A stretch of 64,000 nucleotides of DNA from Cytobacillus sp. S13-E01 (GCF_029193815.1 NZ_JARFVC010000004.1:1-64000), one strand, 5' to 3'. Counted from the first letter of the stretch, positions 37,587 through 46,430 are shown. A program made the numbers and translations. Notes: generated by a model not told the origin, from the sequence alone.

Positions 37587-38576
37587 TTGTTGCTATTGAA
37601 TGAACAAACAATTAGAGGGCTGTATAAAATGAAAGAATGCATTTTAGATGTAGAAAAGGCCTTCCGTTACGGTACAGAGGGTAAAACTGTTGCACCTATC
37701 CGAATGTCGATTCCTCATAAAAAAGTAGGAGCGGAAACATTATATATGCCTTCCTACATAGAACCAGAAAACTTTACCTCGGTAAAGGTCGTTAGTATTT
37801 TTCCAAACAATGCACATGTAGGTAGAAAAGTGCTGCAAGGCATTATTCTATTAACAGATGCTGTTAATGGAGAACATGTAGCGATAATGGATGCGAGTTA
37901 TTTGACCGTTTTAAGAACTGGTGCATCTAGCGGAGTTGCAACAAAACATCTAGCGAGAAAAGAGTCGAAAGTATGTGCTGTGCTAGGCTGTGGAGCTCAA
38001 TCATTAGGGCAAATTCAAGCGGTCATGGCAGTGCGCAATCTAGAACATATCATTCTTTATAATCGCACAATTGAAAAAACAGATGTGTTAAAAGAAAAAT
38101 TACATGAGTTATATCCACAGTGGAACGGAATCATCACCATTCAACAAGATGCCAACCGGGCAGTGCAAGAAGCGGATATCGTGATTTGTAGTTCGAAATC
38201 CCCCACACCTTTGTTTGATGGGAACGTATTGAAAACAGGAACGCATATTAATGGAATTGGATCCTATCAACCCCATATGCAAGAAGTGGACTTAAATACG
38301 TTGTATAAGTGTGATAAAGTGGTGGTTGACACAATGGAGGGATGCCTTCATGAGGCAGGTGATTTTATTGTCCCTATGAAAGAAGGTAAATGGGGCACTG
38401 ATTCTATCTATGGAGAAATCGGTGATATCGTTTGTGGTCAAAAAGACGGACGTACCAATCAAAAAGAAATCACATTTTATAAATCCGTAGGCATTTCCTA
38501 TTTAGATACAATGGTCGCTCAAAGCGTGTATAAAAAGGCCTTAAAAGCTGGTGTAGGAGAAATTATTAACATATAA
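37587..38576 (+). CDS. Ornithine cyclodeaminase/mu-crystallin family protein
   Basis: About 329 residues if started at TTG 37587 behind agggagtgag; the frame opens 51 bases earlier (ATG 37536) without a ribosome site and the extra residues have no family match. The Rossmann motif is AVLGCGAQSLGQIQAV, preceded by TGASSGVATKHLARKES, and the family motif GDIVCGQKDGR lies near the C-terminus. Members act as ornithine cyclodeaminase, alanine dehydrogenase or ketimine (pyrroline/piperideine carboxylate) reductase. With an MHS carrier next door, reduction of an imported cyclic imino acid is a reasonable guess. It ends at a terminator. Confidence 0.85.
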   Translation: MLLLNEQTIRGLYKMKECILDVEKAFRYGTEGKTVAPIRMSIPHKKVGAETLYMPSYIEPENFTSVKVVSIFPNNAHVGRKVLQGIILLTDAVNGEHVAIMDASYLTVLRTGASSGVATKHLARKESKVCAVLGCGAQSLGQIQAVMAVRNLEHIILYNRTIEKTDVLKEKLHELYPQWNGIITIQQDANRAVQEADIVICSSKSPTPLFDGNVLKTGTHINGIGSYQPHMQEVDLNTLYKCDKVVVDTMEGCLHEAGDFIVPMKEGKWGTDSIYGEIGDIVCGQKDGRTNQKEITFYKSVGISYLDTMVAQSVYKKALKAGVGEIINI

Positions 38577-38614
38577 GGGACATTAAACAAAATAACTGAT
38601 ATGCAAATTGTTGG

Positions 38615-38648
38615 GCTGTCGAGAGTTTCGACAGCTTGATTATTTTTT
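38615..38648 (+). terminator. Terminator after the cyclodeaminase-like gene
   Basis: GCTGTCGA-GAGTT-TCGACAGC stem followed by TTGATTATTTTTT. Confidence 0.75.
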
Positions 38649-38787
38649 GATACTATCAGAAATTGGAATTAATAAAATAGCTTTCATGCTTCTGAATTAG
38701 AAAAGTGAACCATTTAAAACTTCTAAAATAAACTATATTTTCAGAAATTAATTTGTTATACTACTTATACAAGTAAATAAAAACAGG

Positions 38788-38840
38788 TAAAGGTGCCTAT
38801 GTTGTAGAGTGATCAATTCTACGACCTAGGCGCCTTTTTG
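38788..38840 (+). terminator. Leader terminator before eutB1, candidate EutV antitermination site
   Basis: A long imperfect stem, AAAGGTGCCTA...GTTGTAGA with TCTAC...GACCTAGGCGCCTTTTT, stands 35 bases before the eutB1 start. Terminators in the leader of a eut transcript are the targets of EutV in Firmicutes. Related stems (AAAGGTGC/GCACCTTT and GGCGCCT/AGGTGCC) precede eutH and eutA. I could not place the two small AG-loop hairpins of the EutV binding site with confidence. Confidence 0.7.
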
Positions 38841-38874
38841 ACTTTTATCAAAGTAAGTCGAAGGGAGGAGCTTT

Positions 38875-40236
38875 ATGAAATTATCGTGCATATTGAAAAA
38901 GCAGAGTTTTCAATTTCAAACGATAACAGAAGTGCTAGCTAAGGCAAGTGAAGAGAAATCAGGTGATAAAATGGCGCGATTAGGTGCCAATTCTTCTTTA
39001 GAAAGAATGGCAGCAAAGCTTATTTTGAGTGAAATAACGCTTCAAGAGATCTATGAAAACCCTGTGATTCCTTATGAAACAGATGAGGTAACTAGAGTCA
39101 TATATGACGATATTAATGAATTTGTTTACAAAGAAATCAGTGGAATGACAGTTGGAGGATTACGAGAATTTATTTTATCTCATAAGACGAAAACCGATGA
39201 CCTCTTTCGGATAAGTAGAGGATTAACGAGTGAAATGATTTCTGCTGTTGCTAAGCTGATGTCTAGCCTGGACTTGGTGCTAGCATCTCAGAAAATTCGA
39301 CCGCAGGCTCATTGTAATACAACAATCGGTGAGCCAGGAAGGTTAGCGTTTCGTTGTCAGCCGAACCATCCAAGTGATAATCCTGAAGGTATTTTATATT
39401 CGATAAAAGAGGGTTTATCCTATGGTTCCGGGGATGCGGTAATTGGAATTAATCCTAATAATGATTCTATTGAGTCTGTATCCAGGCTATTGCATATGTC
39501 CCATGATTTTATTCGTAAATGGGAAATTCCAACCCAAAACTGTGTGTTAGCACATATTACTACCCAAATGAAAGCATTGCAAAAAGGAGCTCCAATTGCA
39601 CTGATGTTCCAAAGTCTTGCTGGTACTCAGGCATCAAATGAGGAATTTGGAGTATCAAAAACGATGCTTGACGAGGCCTTTGATTTAATGAGGAAATATG
39701 GAACATCAACTGGTCCTAATCAATTTTATTTTGAAACCGGTCAAGGGTCTGAGGTTTCATTAGACGCTCATGCTGGTGTCGATATGCAGACATTAGAAGC
39801 GCGAACATATGGGTATGCTAGGCACTGGATGCCTTTTATGGTCAATAATGTTTCAGGGTTTATCGGGCCTGAGACGTTATATGATGGGAGACAAGTGATA
39901 CGAGCAGATTTGGAAGATTTATTTATGGGCAAGCTTCATGGTCTTCCGATGGGAATTGCCCCGACCTATACAAACCACATGGTTGCGGATCAAAATGATC
40001 AGGAGATTGCAGGGATTTTAACAACAGTTGCTGGAGCAAATTTTTATATGGGAGTTCCAGGGGGAGATGACGTTATGCTTAGTTATCAAGATACAAGCTA
40101 TCATGATGATGCTAGTTTACGAGAAATGCTTGGATTAAGACCTCTACGTGAATTTGAAAAATGGTTAGAACAGATGGGTATTATGGAAAACGGTCGTTTA
40201 ACAGATGCAGCAGGGGACTTATCTATCTTTGGTTAA
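38875..40236 (+). CDS. eutB: Ethanolamine ammonia-lyase large subunit, copy 1
   Basis: The 453-residue barrel subunit of the adenosylcobalamin enzyme that splits ethanolamine to acetaldehyde and ammonia. Residues known to bind substrate in EutB are kept: Arg and Gln in FRCQPNHPSD, Asn in GINPNND, Glu in FETGQGSE and Asp in HMVADQND. It has clearly diverged from copy 2 at 47892 (for example HCNTTIGEPGRLAFRCQ against KCNITIGQKGVLASRLQ). It lies outside the main BMC gene order, before the regulatory genes, together with its own eutC. Ribosome site gggaggagc. Confidence 0.93.
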   Translation: MKLSCILKKQSFQFQTITEVLAKASEEKSGDKMARLGANSSLERMAAKLILSEITLQEIYENPVIPYETDEVTRVIYDDINEFVYKEISGMTVGGLREFILSHKTKTDDLFRISRGLTSEMISAVAKLMSSLDLVLASQKIRPQAHCNTTIGEPGRLAFRCQPNHPSDNPEGILYSIKEGLSYGSGDAVIGINPNNDSIESVSRLLHMSHDFIRKWEIPTQNCVLAHITTQMKALQKGAPIALMFQSLAGTQASNEEFGVSKTMLDEAFDLMRKYGTSTGPNQFYFETGQGSEVSLDAHAGVDMQTLEARTYGYARHWMPFMVNNVSGFIGPETLYDGRQVIRADLEDLFMGKLHGLPMGIAPTYTNHMVADQNDQEIAGILTTVAGANFYMGVPGGDDVMLSYQDTSYHDDASLREMLGLRPLREFEKWLEQMGIMENGRLTDAAGDLSIFG

Positions 40237-40251
40237 AGGGGGCAAAAAAAT

Positions 40252-41139
40252 ATGGATGTTCAATCAATTGTTGCACAAGTAATAGAAGAACTGCAAAGAC
40301 AATCAAAAGAATCAACCCCACTTTCTATGGTTAATGGCGGTGAAAAGAAAGACGTAACACACATGATTACATACAGAAAAGAAAAGAAAGTGACTGTCGA
40401 TAATCCCAAAAATAAGGAAACAATAGAAAAAGCCCAAGCCATAACACCAGCAAGATTAGGTATTGGTAGATCTGGAACTAGAATGAAGACACGTGATTAC
40501 TTAGCATTCAGAGTTGATCATGCTGCCGCCAAAGACGCAGTTTTTCGTGGAGTTTCAGAAGAGTTTATTGAAGCGTTGAATTTGCCTATCCTAGAGTCAA
40601 GAGCAGAGTCAATGGAAGAGTATTTAATGAACTTGGAACCAGGCAGAAAATTAAATGATCAGTCAATTAACTGGTTAAAAGCTAACAGTCAGAAAGAAAA
40701 GAATGTACAAATCTTAATATCTGATGGACTTAGTTCTACCGGAATTGAAGAAAATATTCCGGATTTACTTCCTGCGCTTATCCAAGGGCTAAAGGTCAAG
40801 AATATATCTGTAGGTAACCCTATTTTTATTAAAAGGAGTAGAGTGTGGATTCAAGATGAAGTGGCTAGGATTGTAGATTGTGATGTTGTTATCTCACTAA
40901 TTGGGGAAAGACCAGGTCTAGCAACCTCAAAAAGCATTAGTGCTTATATGATATTCAGGCCTAATGAGAAAACGGTGGAAGCTGACCGAACAGTCATTTC
41001 AAACATTCATAAAGGAGGTATTCCTCCTGTTGAAGCAGGTGCCTATTTAGCTGATATTATCGATGATATCCTCTACCATAAAGCAAGTGGTGTAAAGCGC
41101 GCACAACTAAAAAATGAGTTTGATAGTAAGACTATTTGA
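40252..41139 (+). CDS. eutC: Ethanolamine ammonia-lyase small subunit, copy 1
   Basis: 295 residues. The catalytic part begins at about residue 62 (ITPARLGIGRSGTRMKTRDY) and shows FRVDHAAAKDAV, ISDGLSSTGIE, SLIGERPGLATSKSISAYM and SNIHKGGIPPVEAGAYL, where cobalamin contacts occur. The N-terminal 18 residues (MDVQSIVAQVIEELQRQS) form an amphipathic helix joined by a flexible linker, the layout of a microcompartment encapsulation signal. It follows eutB1 by 15 bp, so the two make a full second enzyme. Confidence 0.93.
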   Translation: MDVQSIVAQVIEELQRQSKESTPLSMVNGGEKKDVTHMITYRKEKKVTVDNPKNKETIEKAQAITPARLGIGRSGTRMKTRDYLAFRVDHAAAKDAVFRGVSEEFIEALNLPILESRAESMEEYLMNLEPGRKLNDQSINWLKANSQKEKNVQILISDGLSSTGIEENIPDLLPALIQGLKVKNISVGNPIFIKRSRVWIQDEVARIVDCDVVISLIGERPGLATSKSISAYMIFRPNEKTVEADRTVISNIHKGGIPPVEAGAYLADIIDDILYHKASGVKRAQLKNEFDSKTI

Positions 41140-41165
41140 ATCTAATATATTTATATCAACATTTG

Positions 41166-41194
41166 TTGACAAAATTTTCTGCCAATAGTAAAAT
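41166..41194 (+). promoter_or_regulatory. Promoter of eutWV
   Basis: TTGACA (41166-41171), 17 bases, TAAAAT (41189-41194): an almost consensus vegetative promoter 40 bases before eutW. It would give the sensor and regulator basal expression independent of the operon. Confidence 0.85.
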
Positions 41195-41233
41195 AGCATA
41201 TATTCTATTTTTTCCGATAACGGTAGTAGGAGA

Positions 41234-42664
41234 ATGTCAACTATGATGGGATTAGTGGAAGTGGAAACCTTATGTAGACAATATACAAATTTAGAAGATG
41301 AAGATATTAATAAGCTTTGTGAAGTGAGTAAAAACTTACCTTTAATTGCAGATTTATCAAAAGCTAATATCTTTATCGATTGTTTAACGAAAGAAGCGCG
41401 TCATGCAATTGTTGTTGCAGAAGCGATACCAAAGACCGCAAAGTCTGTATACCAAGAACGAGTGGTTGGAAAGTTTGCTTATGAGGCCTTTGAACCAGCG
41501 GTGTTTTTCACATTGCGAACTGGGAAGCAAATGTTTTTGAACAGAGCCATAACCCAAGAAGGAAAAACAGTAGAGCAAAGCGTTGTTCCGATAATAGGGT
41601 TACATAATAACGTAATTGGCACTCTCATTATGGAGAAGGATATAAGTGAAAAATTACAATATCAAAACGAAATGAAAGCGTTATCAGAGACAACGGAAAC
41701 GTTGAGTGAAATTTTGGTTAGTTTGACGGAAAATCGACCGATTATCCCTGAAGTAATGGGTGAGGCTTTATTTTTACTGAAACCGGGTGGAAACCTTCTA
41801 TACGTGAATCCATCAGCGATAAACCTAATAACGGAACTTGGTCATGCCCATTGCAAACTTGGAATACCAATTGAACACTATATTCCATCAATAAAGGATA
41901 TCGTATTTTCAGAAGAAGAATTATTAATGGATGAAGTGAGTATATCAAAGAAAATCTTTGAGTTAAAAAAGGTTAATTTAAAGCAAGAAGGTAAATTAGC
42001 TGGGATCTTCATTATTTTGCGAGATTTGACTGAACTTAGAGAGAAAGAGAGAGAGTTAATCGTCAAATCGGTTGCTATCAGAGAAATTCATCACCGGGTG
42101 AAAAATAATTTACAAACTGTAGCTAGCCTTTTGCGTTTGCAAATGAGGAGAAAAGTACCAGAAGATAGTAAGATATATTTATTAGAAAGTCTTAACCGTG
42201 TCTTAAGTATTGCTTCAGTCTACGAATTGATTTTATCTGGAACAAAGATGGATGAAGTTGATATTTATAGTTTAATAGAAAAAATAGGCAATATGCTTGT
42301 ATATAGTGAGGAACATGAGAATACAAATATTAGTATTAGTTACAAAGGCTCACCATTGTTTTTACCTTCTAAGATGGCTGTGTCTGTAGCACTAGTAGTC
42401 AATGAGCTTATTCAAAATTGTATTAAGCATGCTTTTGTAGGACTTAAGGATGGTGAGGTGGAAGTATCATTTAACCATGAAGCTGGAGTCGCTAAACTAT
42501 ACGTCAGAGATAACGGTAATGGAATACTGCCATCTGCTAAACCTTCGCTTGGACTAGATATTGTCAAAATGATGATTGAACATGATTTATCAGGTGTATT
42601 TGATATTTGCAATACAGATCGGGGTACCACTGTCACTGTAAGCTTTCCGCTAGAGGGGGGATAA
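41234..42664 (+). CDS. eutW: Ethanolamine-sensing histidine kinase
   Basis: A soluble 476-residue kinase without membrane helices, as expected of EutW, which detects ethanolamine in the cytosol. The N-terminal 150 residues form a GAF-like sensor (AIPKTAKSVYQERVVGK), a PAS-like part follows (around 180-270), then the HisKA_2 motif EIHHRVKNNLQTVASLLRLQ with phospho-His at about residue 286, and a HATPase with LVVNELIQNCIKHAF and VRDNGNG. eutV starts two bases after its stop. TTG/ATG alternatives near 41234-41243 exist; ATG 41234 follows gtaggaga. Confidence 0.9.
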   Translation: MSTMMGLVEVETLCRQYTNLEDEDINKLCEVSKNLPLIADLSKANIFIDCLTKEARHAIVVAEAIPKTAKSVYQERVVGKFAYEAFEPAVFFTLRTGKQMFLNRAITQEGKTVEQSVVPIIGLHNNVIGTLIMEKDISEKLQYQNEMKALSETTETLSEILVSLTENRPIIPEVMGEALFLLKPGGNLLYVNPSAINLITELGHAHCKLGIPIEHYIPSIKDIVFSEEELLMDEVSISKKIFELKKVNLKQEGKLAGIFIILRDLTELREKERELIVKSVAIREIHHRVKNNLQTVASLLRLQMRRKVPEDSKIYLLESLNRVLSIASVYELILSGTKMDEVDIYSLIEKIGNMLVYSEEHENTNISISYKGSPLFLPSKMAVSVALVVNELIQNCIKHAFVGLKDGEVEVSFNHEAGVAKLYVRDNGNGILPSAKPSLGLDIVKMMIEHDLSGVFDICNTDRGTTVTVSFPLEGG

Positions 42665-42665
42665 A

Positions 42666-43238
42666 GTGAAAAAGCGAATAATGCTTGTTGAAGATGAATC
42701 CATTGTCCGCTTAGACATAGCGATGATGCTAAAGGATGCTGGATATGAAATAATCGGAGAAGCTGGTGATGGGGAAAAAGCAATTGAACTATTGCATACT
42801 ATTGCGCCTGATTTAATCATAATGGATATAAAAATGCCAAAGCTCAATGGCTTAAAAGCAAGTGAAATTATAACCAATAAATATAATATACCCATTCTCC
42901 TTTTAACCGCCTATAGCCAGCAGGAATTTATTGATAAGGCGAAAATGTCAAATATTCTAGGATATTTAGTTAAACCAGTTTCAGAGCAGAACCTTATACC
43001 TGCTGTAGAAATAGCTTTTAAACAGGCAGAGAACAATGCTTTGTACAAGGCAAAAATTGATGAAATGAATGACAAATTAAAAAACCGGAAGAGTATTGAA
43101 AAAGCAAAAGGTATACTAATGGAAAAGCTCAGTCTTAGTGAAGATGATGCTTATAATCGGTTAAGAAAAATCAGTATGAATAAACAAGTAACTATTGAAA
43201 AAGTAGCAAAGCAAATTATACTAAAATACGGTTCATAG
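42666..43238 (+). CDS. eutV: ANTAR-domain response regulator (antiterminator)
   Basis: 190 residues. The receiver domain has Asp54 in IIMDIKMPKLNG, the Thr in LLTAYSQQ and Lys in LVKPVSEQ. The C-terminal ANTAR domain (about 128-190) reads KSIEKAKGILMEKLSLSED and DAYNRLRKISMNKQ. Phosphorylated EutV binds paired RNA hairpins and prevents terminator formation in eut leaders. It starts at GTG 42666 behind agagggggga. The gene is followed by a terminator at 43264 that EutV may itself relieve. Confidence 0.93.
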   Translation: MKKRIMLVEDESIVRLDIAMMLKDAGYEIIGEAGDGEKAIELLHTIAPDLIIMDIKMPKLNGLKASEIITNKYNIPILLLTAYSQQEFIDKAKMSNILGYLVKPVSEQNLIPAVEIAFKQAENNALYKAKIDEMNDKLKNRKSIEKAKGILMEKLSLSEDDAYNRLRKISMNKQVTIEKVAKQIILKYGS

Positions 43239-43263
43239 GAAAACTAAAAGTGAATAAAAGGGC

Positions 43264-43306
43264 AAAGGTGCTTTGTGGTTTTAAAAATCACGCGGCACCT
43301 TTTTAT
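43264..43306 (+). terminator. Terminator between eutV and eutH, candidate EutV target
   Basis: AAAGGTGC-TTT-GTGGTTTT pairs with AAAATCAC-GCG-GCACCTTT, with TTTTTA after it. The base of the stem (AAAGGTGC) is like the one before eutB1. Confidence 0.75.
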
Positions 43307-43312
43307 CTTTTT

Positions 43313-43465
43313 AAGGGTTAAGAAAGTATACCTAGTTTTGGTGTCTAGCTCCAGGCGCCATCGACTCTATGGTATAAGCCAATCCGTCCGGAAGGTAAAG
43401 AACAACCTTCCAGCCGGCTTGTCTTATGCTTGTCGCCGATAGGCGGGCGCCCTGCGCTTTTCTTA
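43313..43465 (+). repeat. 163-bp structured repeat, copy 4 (slightly shortened)
   Basis: Starts directly at the T-rich tail of the preceding terminator (GGGTTAAGAAAGTATACC) and lacks about ten bases of the left part; right end GCGCTTTTCTTA is standard. Joined head to tail to copy 5. Confidence 0.85.
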
Positions 43466-43627
43466 AAAGATAAGAAAGTATAAAAATTTGTACCAAGTTT
43501 TAGTGTCTAGCTCCGGGCGCCATCGACTCTATGGTATAAGCCAATCCATCCGGAAGGTAAAGAACAACCTTCCAGCCGGCTTGTCTTATGCTTGTCGCCG
43601 ATAGGCGGGCGCCCTGCGCTTTTCTTA
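43465..43627 (+). repeat. 163-bp structured repeat, copy 5
   Basis: Full copy, AAAAGATAAGAAAG to GCGCTTTTCTTA, sharing the junction base with copy 4. The pair is a tandem, both in plus orientation, between eutV and eutH. Confidence 0.85.
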
Positions 43628-43711
43628 CTAACCAGTAGGTATTTCGTATTCCGTTTATATAAATAGAGTCAGTTTTATCAAAAAAAATATAGGATTTGGG
43701 GGGAATATAGT

Positions 43712-44995
43712 ATGGTAATGGTAGGAAATATTGTTATCTATATTATCATGGCATGTGCTGTCGCAGGAGCGATTGCTTCAATTAAAGACAGTGAAACTGG
43801 TTTAGGAAAGCAATTTATGGAAGGGTTACATACAGTTGGACATATTTTTGTCCCAGCTGCAGGTATTATGGCATCCATCCCATACTTATCATGGTTAATT
43901 GATAAAGTGTTTGGACCGCTTTTCGACAAAATTGGAGCTGATCCAGCGATTGCTGCTACGGCAATTCTTGCATCGGATATGGGGGGCTATCAGCTAGCTG
44001 AAGTGCTAAAAACCTCATATGAAGGATGGATTATGGCACTTATTGTAGGTTTTATGGCAGGAGCAACGATCGTATTCTCTATTCCAATGGGATTAGCGAT
44101 GTTAGACAAAAGAGACCATAAATACATGGCTTTAGGGGTCATGTCCGGGATCTTGACGATTCCAATTGGTGCATTTATTTCAACTGTGATTATCACGATT
44201 ACAAACGCGAAAGTCCGTGAAGTGGTATCAACTACTTCTGATTCCGTTTATGAGTTCTCTCTATCTTATTTAAAAATCTTTCTAAATTTATCTCCACTAC
44301 TAATTTTTGTTGTTATTTTGGCACTAGGTTTATATTACTTACCAGACCTAATGATCAAAGGATTTATGTGGTTTGGTCGAATTCTTGATGCTGGGATAAA
44401 GCTTGTCCTTGTGTTCTCCATCGTTGAAATTTTTACTGGATTATTTTCGACTGTTTTTGGAGGATGGGGCTTCCACCCAATCATGGCAGATGCAGACGAC
44501 CAGTTTAGAGCGCTTGAAACAGCGGGTTATATTGGTATCATGTTAGCTGGTGCATTCCCAATGGTGTATCTACTTCAAAAATATGCTTCAAGACCACTTG
44601 AAGCGATGGGTAGAAAAATGGGCTTAAGTAAGGTAGGAAGTGCAGGTTTAGTTGCTACCATTGCAAATATTTTAGCAATGTTTAAATTAGTGCGTACAAT
44701 GCCACCTAAAGATAAGGTTATCAATATTTCTTTTGCAGTTTGTGCTGCTTTTCTATTAGGAGACCATCTATCATTTACTGCCAATTTTCAGCCGACTCTC
44801 ATATTGCCAGTTTTAGTAGGTAAATTGTCCGCAGGTGTGATCGCAATAGGTTTTGCATATTGGTTATCAGTACCAAAGGCACTAGAGCTTGAGAAAAAGG
44901 ATCGTGAAGCTGGTATCATTGGAAAAGATGAATATCTAGATATTCCTACAGATGACATTAATGTAGATAAAGATGTGAATATGAGTGCCAACTAG
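43712..44995 (+). CDS. eutH: Ethanolamine transporter EutH
   Basis: A 427-residue permease with 10-11 membrane helices. EutH features are the start VIYIIMACAVAGAIASIKD, ETGLGKQFMEGLHTVGHIFV, ASDMGGYQLAE, PMGLAMLDKRDH and GDHLSFTANFQP. EutH carries protonated or neutral ethanolamine and matters most at acidic pH or low substrate. The C-terminal 30 residues are acidic and cytosolic. A very strong ribosome site (ggatttggggggaa) precedes the ATG, and the two repeats lie upstream within the presumed leader. Confidence 0.93.
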   Translation: MVMVGNIVIYIIMACAVAGAIASIKDSETGLGKQFMEGLHTVGHIFVPAAGIMASIPYLSWLIDKVFGPLFDKIGADPAIAATAILASDMGGYQLAEVLKTSYEGWIMALIVGFMAGATIVFSIPMGLAMLDKRDHKYMALGVMSGILTIPIGAFISTVIITITNAKVREVVSTTSDSVYEFSLSYLKIFLNLSPLLIFVVILALGLYYLPDLMIKGFMWFGRILDAGIKLVLVFSIVEIFTGLFSTVFGGWGFHPIMADADDQFRALETAGYIGIMLAGAFPMVYLLQKYASRPLEAMGRKMGLSKVGSAGLVATIANILAMFKLVRTMPPKDKVINISFAVCAAFLLGDHLSFTANFQPTLILPVLVGKLSAGVIAIGFAYWLSVPKALELEKKDREAGIIGKDEYLDIPTDDINVDKDVNMSAN

Positions 44996-45006
44996 GAGGT
45001 TCACAA

Positions 45007-45348
45007 ATGAGTGAAGAAAAAAAGCGATTTATCCAAGAATTTGTACCTGGGAAACAGGTATCATTAAGTCATTTAATCGCTAATCCTGATGCAGATATGT
45101 TTCAAAAGCTAGGAATTCAAGAATCAGGGGCTCTTGGGATCTTAACCTTAACCCCAAGTGAAACAGTTATAATAGCTGGTGATTTAGCAACAAAGGCGGC
45201 AAATGTATCAATCGGCTTTCTCGACCGGTTTACGGGGAGTTTGGTTATTGTCGGTAGTGTCTCAGAGGTAGATATCGCGATGCAAGAAATTAATCGTTTC
45301 CTAGCAGATACGCTAGGCTACACCCCTGCTCCAATTACTAAATCCTAG
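45007..45348 (+). CDS. eutS: Microcompartment shell protein EutS
   Basis: A 113-residue single BMC-domain protein of the circularly permuted EutS/PduU type: an N-terminal strand RFIQEFVPGKQVSLSHLI that makes the small barrel, then GALGILTLTPSETVIIAGD, FLDRFTGSLVIVGSVSEVD. Hexamers of EutS form bent tiles or edges of the shell. It follows eutH by 11 bp with taggaggttc. Confidence 0.93.
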   Translation: MSEEKKRFIQEFVPGKQVSLSHLIANPDADMFQKLGIQESGALGILTLTPSETVIIAGDLATKAANVSIGFLDRFTGSLVIVGSVSEVDIAMQEINRFLADTLGYTPAPITKS

Positions 45349-45383
45349 AATAGATATCTAGTAAAGAGAGGGGGGGTGAAGCT

Positions 45384-45890
45384 ATGAACCGAGCGCTGCT
45401 CGTTGGTTCCATTGGAGCAGGAAAATCGACTTTAACACATGCTTTATTAGGATCGGGTGTAAAGGCAGTAAAAACACAAACATTAACCTACTATGATTGG
45501 ATCGTGGATACTCCTGGTGAATATACGGAAAATCCGTTATTTTATAAGAATATTATGGCTACCTCCCTGGAAGTGACGCATATTATCTATTTACAAGATG
45601 CGACAAATAGGAAAAAAATCTTTCCTCCAGGATTTAGTTTGGGAATACCGAAGCATCCAATCGGGGTTATTACGAAAGCGGATGCGGACGGTGCCGATAT
45701 CCTACAGGCCATTGCACAATTAAAGCAAGTTATTTCAAAAGGTCCAATCATTGTTTCATCGGCTTTTACAGGAAAAGGCTTAGAAGAGATAAGAAAGCTA
45801 GTAACCTTAAACAGTGTTGAAGAAATGAAAGAATACACACTTAGCCGAAGTTCAGAAGATGTTATTTACTATGAAACCCTTTACAATTAA
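45384..45890 (+). CDS. eutP: EutP/PduV-type small GTPase
   Basis: 168 residues with a P-loop at 8-15 (GSIGAGKS), a G3-like WIVDTPGEY and a G4 element TKAD. EutP proteins associate with the eut shell; an acetate kinase activity has been reported for enterobacterial EutP. Here that would fit because PduL produces acetyl phosphate. Starts at ATG 45384 behind gagagggggggtg and ends the eutH-S-P unit before a repeat-rich gap. Confidence 0.9.
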   Translation: MNRALLVGSIGAGKSTLTHALLGSGVKAVKTQTLTYYDWIVDTPGEYTENPLFYKNIMATSLEVTHIIYLQDATNRKKIFPPGFSLGIPKHPIGVITKADADGADILQAIAQLKQVISKGPIIVSSAFTGKGLEEIRKLVTLNSVEEMKEYTLSRSSEDVIYYETLYN

Positions 45891-45938
45891 CAGAATGTAT
45901 ACTATATTTTGATTATAATCTATGGTCAATTTTAAAGC

Positions 45939-46143
45939 TTGTTCAAAAAGGAGGACAAAAAGAGCCGAGAAGTTCGAGGGACGAAAGACTCGAGGACCGG
46001 AACGTATGGTGTTAATACGTGAGGACCGGAGAGTCAGAGTGACGAAGCCCGACTAAATACCGCCACGTCCTGTGGCGAACGTCGGATCATCACTTCCTGT
46101 GAAAGTAAATTCGACAGCTATTTTTCCCGGACTTTTTGAACAT
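45939..46143. repeat. 205-bp repeat with terminal inverted repeats
   Basis: TTGTTCAAAAAGGAGG at the left matches, inverted, CCGGACTTTTTGAACA at the right (about 10-12 bp). The inside is purine-rich and holds a CCGCCAC-GTCCT-GTGGCG hairpin (46063-46080) also found inverted in the 34984 repeat. No open frame. It resembles a MITE-sized element that I have seen in form in Bacillaceae intergenic DNA. Confidence 0.7.
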
Positions 46144-46174
46144 CCTATTTTTAAAATAAAATCTCGTAGGCAAT

Positions 46175-46226
46175 GGCGCCTTGTACAACTATCTTTCAAC
46201 GATAGTCTGTATGAGGTGCCTTTTTT
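46175..46226 (+). terminator. Terminator before eutA, candidate EutV target
   Basis: GGCGCCTTGTACAACTATC pairs with GATAGT-CTGTAT-GAGGTGCC over about 17 pairs and TTTTTT follows. It is placed between two repeats in the gap eutP-eutA. Confidence 0.8.
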
Positions 46227-46227
46227 A

Positions 46228-46391
46228 AAAAGATAAGAAAGTATAAAAGTTTGTACCTAGTTTTAGTGTCTAGCTCCGGGCGCCATCGGCTCTATGGTAT
46301 AAGCGAAGCCCTTCCCGAAGGCAAAAAACGCCTTCAGTCAGGGTTCGTCATATGCTTGTCGCCGAAAGGCGGGCGCCCTGCGCTTTTCTTA
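46228..46391 (+). repeat. 163-bp structured repeat, copy 6
   Basis: Begins at the T-run of the preceding terminator. The inner hairpin is of the CCCTTCCCGAAGGC/GCCTTCAGTCAGGG type, different in sequence from copies 1, 2, 4 and 5 but still paired. Confidence 0.85.
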
Positions 46392-46430
46392 TGCCTGAAA
46401 GGAAGCCTTGTTGTAAAAGGAGTACCAAAA

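Noticed and set aside
38577-38874. Adenosylcobalamin riboswitch before eutB1
   Set aside because: I looked for the B12-box (AGTCAGGAGACCTGCC-like) in this gap and in the other eut gaps and found none; only terminators and repeats are present.
46251-46430. N-terminal extension of EutA
   Set aside because: The 60 extra codons are translated from the structured repeat; ATG 46431 has the ribosome site and the true EutA start.
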